A stretch of 64,000 nucleotides of DNA from the NCBI GenBank assembly GCA_023461275.1, contig JAEYMI010000032.1, positions 1-64,000 of the forward strand, written 5' to 3'. Under the pieces are notes generated by a model, which saw only the letters and a list, made by a program, of their open reading frames with translations, searched no databases and was not told where the DNA came from. Shown piece after piece: positions 59,895-64,000 of this stretch. Source of the stretch: Actinomycetes bacterium (GTDB lineage: Bacteria; Actinomycetota; Actinomycetes; Mycobacteriales; Mycobacteriaceae). Each line of letters starts with the position of its first letter. Within the stretch, counting starts at the first letter, position 1. The translations under genes were made by a program, and so were the position numbers.

Positions 59895-59962
59895 TTAGCG
59901 CTGGGCGTGGACAAACACGCTCACTTTGCAAAGCCAGCGTATTTGTCCAAGCCCAGCGTTAA
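59895..59962. repeat. palindromic intergenic element, copy B
   Basis: Near-perfect palindrome of about 68 bases. 59895-59921 pair with 59936-59962 with only three mismatched positions, and the loop contains CTTTGCAAAG (59924-59933), itself a 10-bp palindrome. It abuts the gatB stop codon (59964-59966, minus strand). It aligns without gaps with copy A at 49112. As RNA it would fold into one long hairpin, which may serve as the gatB terminator; as DNA it could extrude a cruciform. Confidence 0.85.
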
Positions 59963-59963
59963 G

Positions 59964-61466
59964 TCACGAGCAGGCGGCTAACACCAGTTCTTTCACGCGG
60001 GCCGGATCAGCTTGTCCGCGAGTCGCTTTCATGACGTCACCGACGATCTTGCCGGCCGCTTGGACCTTGCCGCTGCGGATCTTGTCGGCGATGTCGGGGT
60101 TGGCGGCCAGGGCGTCGTCGACGGCCTTCTGCAGCGCCGAGTCGTCGCGAACCACTTCAAGTCCACGGTCGGCGACGATCTGCTCGGGTTCGCCCTCTCC
60201 GTCGAGCACGGCGACGACGACCTGCTGGGCGAGCTTGTTGGTCAGCTTGCCCTCGTCGACGAGGCCGATGACCTTGGCCACCTGAGCCGGCGTGATGGCC
60301 AGGTCGGCCAGTTCCACCTCACGCGTATTGGCTTGCTGGGCAAGGAAAGACACCCACCAGCTGCGGGCGGCCTCTGGCTTGGCTCCGGCGTCGGCGGTGG
60401 CGATGATGAGATCGATGGCGCCGACGTTGACCAGGTCGCGCATCACCTCGTCGGACACTCCCCACTCCTGCTGGATACGGGCGCGCCGCACCCACGGCAG
60501 CTCGGGCAGGGTGGTGCCGAGTTCTTCGATCCACGCGGCGTCGGGGGTGACCGGCGGCAGATCGGGTTCCGGGAAGTACCGGTAGTCCTCGGCGGTCTCT
60601 TTCCGACGTCCGGCCGAGGTGGTGCCGTCGGATTCGTGGAAGTGTCGGGTTTCCTGGACGATTTCGCCGCCTGCCTTGAGGACGGCCGCCTGCCGCTGCA
60701 TCTCGTAGCGCACCGCGACCTCGACGCTCTTGAGCGAGTTGACGTTCTTGGTTTCCGTGCGGGTGCCGAATTCGGTTGCGCCCTTGGGCATCAGCGAGAC
60801 GTTGGCGTCGCAGCGCAGCGAGCCCTGATCCATCCGGACGTCGGAGACGTCGAGGGCCTTGAGCAGATCACGCAGCGCAGACACGTAGGCGCGCGCCACC
60901 TCGGGTGCGCGTTCGCCGGCGCCCTCGATGGGTTTGGTCACGATCTCGATCAGCGGCACGCCGGCGCGGTTGTAGTCGAGCAGCGAGTGGTCGGCGCCGT
61001 GGATGCGGCCCGAACCACCGATGTGCAGCGACTTGCCCGTGTCCTCTTCCATGTGGGCGCGCTCGATCGCGACCCGCCAGGTGGTGCCGTCGGCGAGTGC
61101 GACGTCAAGGTATCCCTCGTAGGCGATCGGCTCGTCGTACTGGCTGATCTGGTAGTTCTTCGGCTGATCGGGGTAGAAGTAGTTCTTCCGCGCGAACACG
61201 CTCGACGGCCGGATGGAGCAGTTCAGCGCCAGGCCGATGCGGATGGCCGACTCGATGGCCTTCTCGTTGACCACCGGCAACGAACCGGGCATGCCCAGGC
61301 AGACCGGGCAGACCTGGGTGTTGGGGTCGGCGCCGAACTCCGTCGGGCAGCCGCAGAACATCTTGGTCTGGGTGCCCAGTTCCACGTGCACCTCGAGTCC
61401 CAGGACGGGGTCGAACTCTGCGATGACCTGGTCGTAGTCGATGAGGTCGGTGGTGGCGGCAGTCAT
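59964..61466 (-). CDS. gatB: aspartyl/glutamyl-tRNA(Asn/Gln) amidotransferase subunit B
   Basis: About 500 residues. The N-terminal domain begins FDPVLGLEVHVELGTQTKMFCGC and has a Zn-site Cys pair followed by CPVCLGMPGSLPVVN; the C-terminal YqeY-like domain ends MKATRGQADPARVKELVLAA. GatB binds and phosphorylates the misacylated Glu-tRNA-Gln (or Asp-tRNA-Asn), with GatA providing ammonia. Two starts, GTG 61472 and ATG 61466, are possible. It is part of the gatCA-pfkA-gatB neighbourhood. Confidence 0.95.
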   Translation of the reverse strand: MTAATTDLIDYDQVIAEFDPVLGLEVHVELGTQTKMFCGCPTEFGADPNTQVCPVCLGMPGSLPVVNEKAIESAIRIGLALNCSIRPSSVFARKNYFYPDQPKNYQISQYDEPIAYEGYLDVALADGTTWRVAIERAHMEEDTGKSLHIGGSGRIHGADHSLLDYNRAGVPLIEIVTKPIEGAGERAPEVARAYVSALRDLLKALDVSDVRMDQGSLRCDANVSLMPKGATEFGTRTETKNVNSLKSVEVAVRYEMQRQAAVLKAGGEIVQETRHFHESDGTTSAGRRKETAEDYRYFPEPDLPPVTPDAAWIEELGTTLPELPWVRRARIQQEWGVSDEVMRDLVNVGAIDLIIATADAGAKPEAARSWWVSFLAQQANTREVELADLAITPAQVAKVIGLVDEGKLTNKLAQQVVVAVLDGEGEPEQIVADRGLEVVRDDSALQKAVDDALAANPDIADKIRSGKVQAAGKIVGDVMKATRGQADPARVKELVLAACS

Positions 61467-61523
61467 GGCCACCAGTTTATGTGGGCGAGCCCCACACCTG
61501 CGGATCGGGTTGAGCCCGACCGG

Positions 61524-61886
61524 TCAGCGCTTCTTGATCAGCGTGAAGTACGTGGTGGTGCCCGCGCCGCCCGGCATGGTGCCGTAGTAGCCCTGCGGTG
61601 ACTTGCGCAGCACGAATCGCGTTCCGCCGACGGTGAAGAATCCGCCGTCGCGGGTCGGGGTGATGCGGTACGGCTGGTTGGGCGCCATGAAGATCCGGTC
61701 GCCGCGAACCACCACATCCGAGCAATGCGGCAGCGGAACGTGATGCCCGCTGATCGAATGGTTGCAGTACTGGTAGGTGCCCTGATCGACCTGGGCATCG
61801 GCCTGGCCGGCACCCAGAGCGAACCCGGAACCCACACCGACGATGGCCGCGGCGCTGACGAGCGCGCCGGTCACAATTCGTTTCAC
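61524..61886 (-). CDS. small secreted protein of unknown function
   Basis: A 120-residue protein with a clear signal peptide (MKRIVTGALVSAAAIVGVGS, cleavage near ADA-Q at about residue 31). The mature part has two Cys (CNHSISGHH..., then CSDVVVRG) likely forming a disulfide, and a beta-rich segment. No family recognised. Starts with GTG. It is upstream of gatB by about 57 bases and could be co-transcribed with it, although functional linkage is not apparent. Confidence 0.65.
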   Translation of the reverse strand: MKRIVTGALVSAAAIVGVGSGFALGAGQADAQVDQGTYQYCNHSISGHHVPLPHCSDVVVRGDRIFMAPNQPYRITPTRDGGFFTVGGTRFVLRKSPQGYYGTMPGGAGTTTYFTLIKKR

Positions 61887-61993
61887 AGTCAGGGGATTAT
61901 GCCGTCGGCAAAGTCCCGGGTTCAGGTCAGGGTCATCCCCGATGCCGCGATCGCCCGACGTGCCTAGCGTGGAAGGTGTCGAAAGGAGACATC

Positions 61994-62239
61994 ATGTCCG
62001 CCCCCGTTCCCACTCCTACCGCTGTTACCGCCCCACGTCTGATGAGGTCTCGCGACGACGCCTGGCTCGGCGGCGTCTGCGGCGGGATCGCCCAACGCTA
62101 CGGCTGGGACCCGACGCTGATCCGCGTCCTGTTCGTGCTGTCAATCCTGCTGCCCGGCCCGCAGGTGCTGCTGTACCTGGTGCTGTGGCTCGTGATTCCA
62201 CGGGAGCCCGCCCCGCTCGCCGTGTCGTACCCTCAGTAG
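61994..62239 (+). CDS. PspC-domain small membrane protein
   Basis: An 81-residue protein consisting of a PspC domain: DDAWLGGVCGGIAQRYGWDPTLIR, followed by a hydrophobic pair (VLFVLSILLPGPQVLLYLVL). PspC proteins bind envelope-stress regulators in some bacteria, while small stand-alone versions are common in actinobacteria. ATG 61994 follows GAAAGGAGA, a strong ribosome site; the upstream in-frame start is rejected. It converges on pfkA. Confidence 0.85.
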   Translation: MSAPVPTPTAVTAPRLMRSRDDAWLGGVCGGIAQRYGWDPTLIRVLFVLSILLPGPQVLLYLVLWLVIPREPAPLAVSYPQ

Positions 62240-62321
62240 CCAGAACCGTTCGCTACCAAAGTGTTTGCTCGCGCGTGAAGCATCATTCGCGAACAACAAC
62301 ATCGCTCGCGAACGTCCGCCG

Positions 62322-63356
<1,035 letters not shown>

Positions 63357-63470
63357 TGTTGATCGACCTTCCGCCGGGGAGGAGTACGCGCATCAATCAA
63401 TCTAGTTGGCTCGGCTGACTCGTGCCGGGCGACAGTTCGTGCCGGGCGACACACGGACGGCCGGTGCGAA

Positions 63471-64000
63471 TCAGCCGATCGGTCCGCGCGCGGCCTCGTA
63501 GGCCGCACCCACCCGGTAGAGCCGGTCGTCGGCCAGCGCCGGTGCCATGATCTGCAGGCCGACCGGCATGCCGTCGTCGGCCGAGAGGCCCGACGGCACC
63601 GACATCGCGCCGATCCCGGCCAGGTTCACCGGCAGCGTGCACAAATCGAACAGGTACATGGCGAGCGGGTCGTCGACCTTCTCCCCGATCGGGAAGGCGG
63701 TGGTCGGGGTGGTCGGCGAGATGAGGACGTCGACGTCGGCAAAGGCCGCGGCGAAGTCACGCGCGATCAGCGTGCGCACCTTCTGCGCCTGGCCGTAGTA
63801 GGCGTCGTAGTAGCCCGACGACAATGCGTAGGTGCCGATCATGATGCGACGCTTGACCTCTGGGCCGAATCCGGCCTCGCGGGTGAGCGCCATGACCTCT
63901 TCGGCGCTGTGGGAACCGTCGTCGCCGACACGCAGGCCGTAGCGCATCGCGTCGAATCGGGCGAGGTTACTCGACACCTCCGACGGCAGGATCAGGTAGT
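63471..64000 (-). CDS. gatA: aspartyl/glutamyl-tRNA(Asn/Gln) amidotransferase subunit A, C-terminal part
   Basis: The C-terminal 175 or so residues of GatA, with no start inside the window. The frame runs through to the right edge (YYLILPSEVSSNLARFDAMRYG at the edge), and includes VKRRIMIGTYALSSGYYDAYYGQAQKVR and ISPTTPTTAFPIGEKVDD, typical of the amidase C-terminal region. The Ser-cis-Ser-Lys catalytic triad lies beyond the edge. GatA releases ammonia from glutamine or asparagine for GatB. It precedes pfkA. Confidence 0.93.
   Translation of the reverse strand, partial: YLILPSEVSSNLARFDAMRYGLRVGDDGSHSAEEVMALTREAGFGPEVKRRIMIGTYALSSGYYDAYYGQAQKVRTLIARDFAAAFADVDVLISPTTPTTAFPIGEKVDDPLAMYLFDLCTLPVNLAGIGAMSVPSGLSADDGMPVGLQIMAPALADDRLYRVGAAYEAARGPIG

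Noticed and set aside
62247..62314. TCGCGAAC direct copies and CGTTCGC/GCGAACG arms downstream of pfkA
   Set aside because: Two 8-mer copies and a 7-bp stem with a loop over 50 bases are not strong enough for a terminator or operator claim.

Overview
The window is a high-GC, densely coding actinobacterial chromosome segment. Gene content and order point to Mycobacteriales, most likely Gordonia or a close relative (Williamsia, Dietzia). From memory, the order follows two separate blocks of the Mycobacterium tuberculosis chromosome. One is the transglutaminase / alpha-E / ATP-grasp / rpsT / holA / comEA / DegV / octT / gpgP / rsfS / nadD / VWA / MoxR / proA block. The other is the recG / DAK / rpmB / ung / thiL / gpsA / fbiD / ppk / mutT1 / hupB / leuDC / gltX / leuB / serA / ilvCNB / cfp6 / ilvD / DoxX / lppZ / gatB / pfkA / gatA block. 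The junction lies at about 17.1-18.0 kb, around a secreted HNH-nuclease gene. No rRNA, prophage, insertion sequence or CRISPR array is visible. The only RNA genes are two tRNAs. No stretch longer than about 300 bases lacks a gene or an RNA/hairpin feature.

0-5.5 kb: a PemK-like protein faces a tightly coupled three-gene operon (circularly permuted ATP-grasp, alpha-E, transglutaminase-like), followed by a sulfotransferase-like gene. 5.5-17.2 kb: rpsT, then a long minus-strand series for replication (holA), competence-type proteins (comEC, comEA), a DegV lipid-binding protein, polymethylated-glucan (MGLP) acylation (octT, gpgP), ribosome silencing (rsfS), NAD synthesis (nadD), a MoxR/VWA chaperone pair and proline synthesis (proA). 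17.2-22.4 kb: HNH nuclease, recG, a FakA-like DAK protein and rpmB of the zinc-binding type.

22.4-32.5 kb: an enoyl-CoA hydratase, a thiL / gamma-carbonic anhydrase / ung operon, a stand-alone RAM-domain regulator, a DUF3515 protein, gpsA, the F420 gene fbiD, ppk1, the Nudix-histidine phosphatase fusion mutT1, and hupB. 32.5-36 kb: leuCD with its divergent IclR regulator, then tRNA-Glu and tRNA-Gln. 36-45 kb: gltX, a FAH-fold protein with an alpha/beta hydrolase, an MFS transporter, a GntR/DUF1648 pair, leuB and serA.

45-64 kb: a secreted trypsin-like protease, a glycosyltransferase / PIG-L deacetylase pair, a membrane protein / GNAT pair, then ilvC, ilvN and ilvB behind a clear attenuator with its own leader peptide. 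These are followed by a PH-domain protein, mgtE, ilvD, DoxX, an lppZ-like lipoprotein, an orphan 119-aa gene, gatB, a small secreted protein, a PspC protein, pfkA and the 3' part of gatA, which runs off the right edge.

Two themes tie genes together. Branched-chain amino acid synthesis is concentrated here (leuCD, leuB, ilvBNC, ilvD, with serA), under at least two visible control devices: an attenuator, and repeats beside the IclR gene. Gln-tRNA synthesis is also concentrated here (tRNA-Glu, tRNA-Gln, gltX, gatB, gatA), as expected for an organism using the transamidation route. The least conventional features are a duplicated palindromic intergenic element (about 49.1 and 59.9 kb), the Lys/Gln-tailed ATP-grasp protein encoded beside a transglutaminase, and a possible iron-regulator box ahead of the glycosyltransferase.
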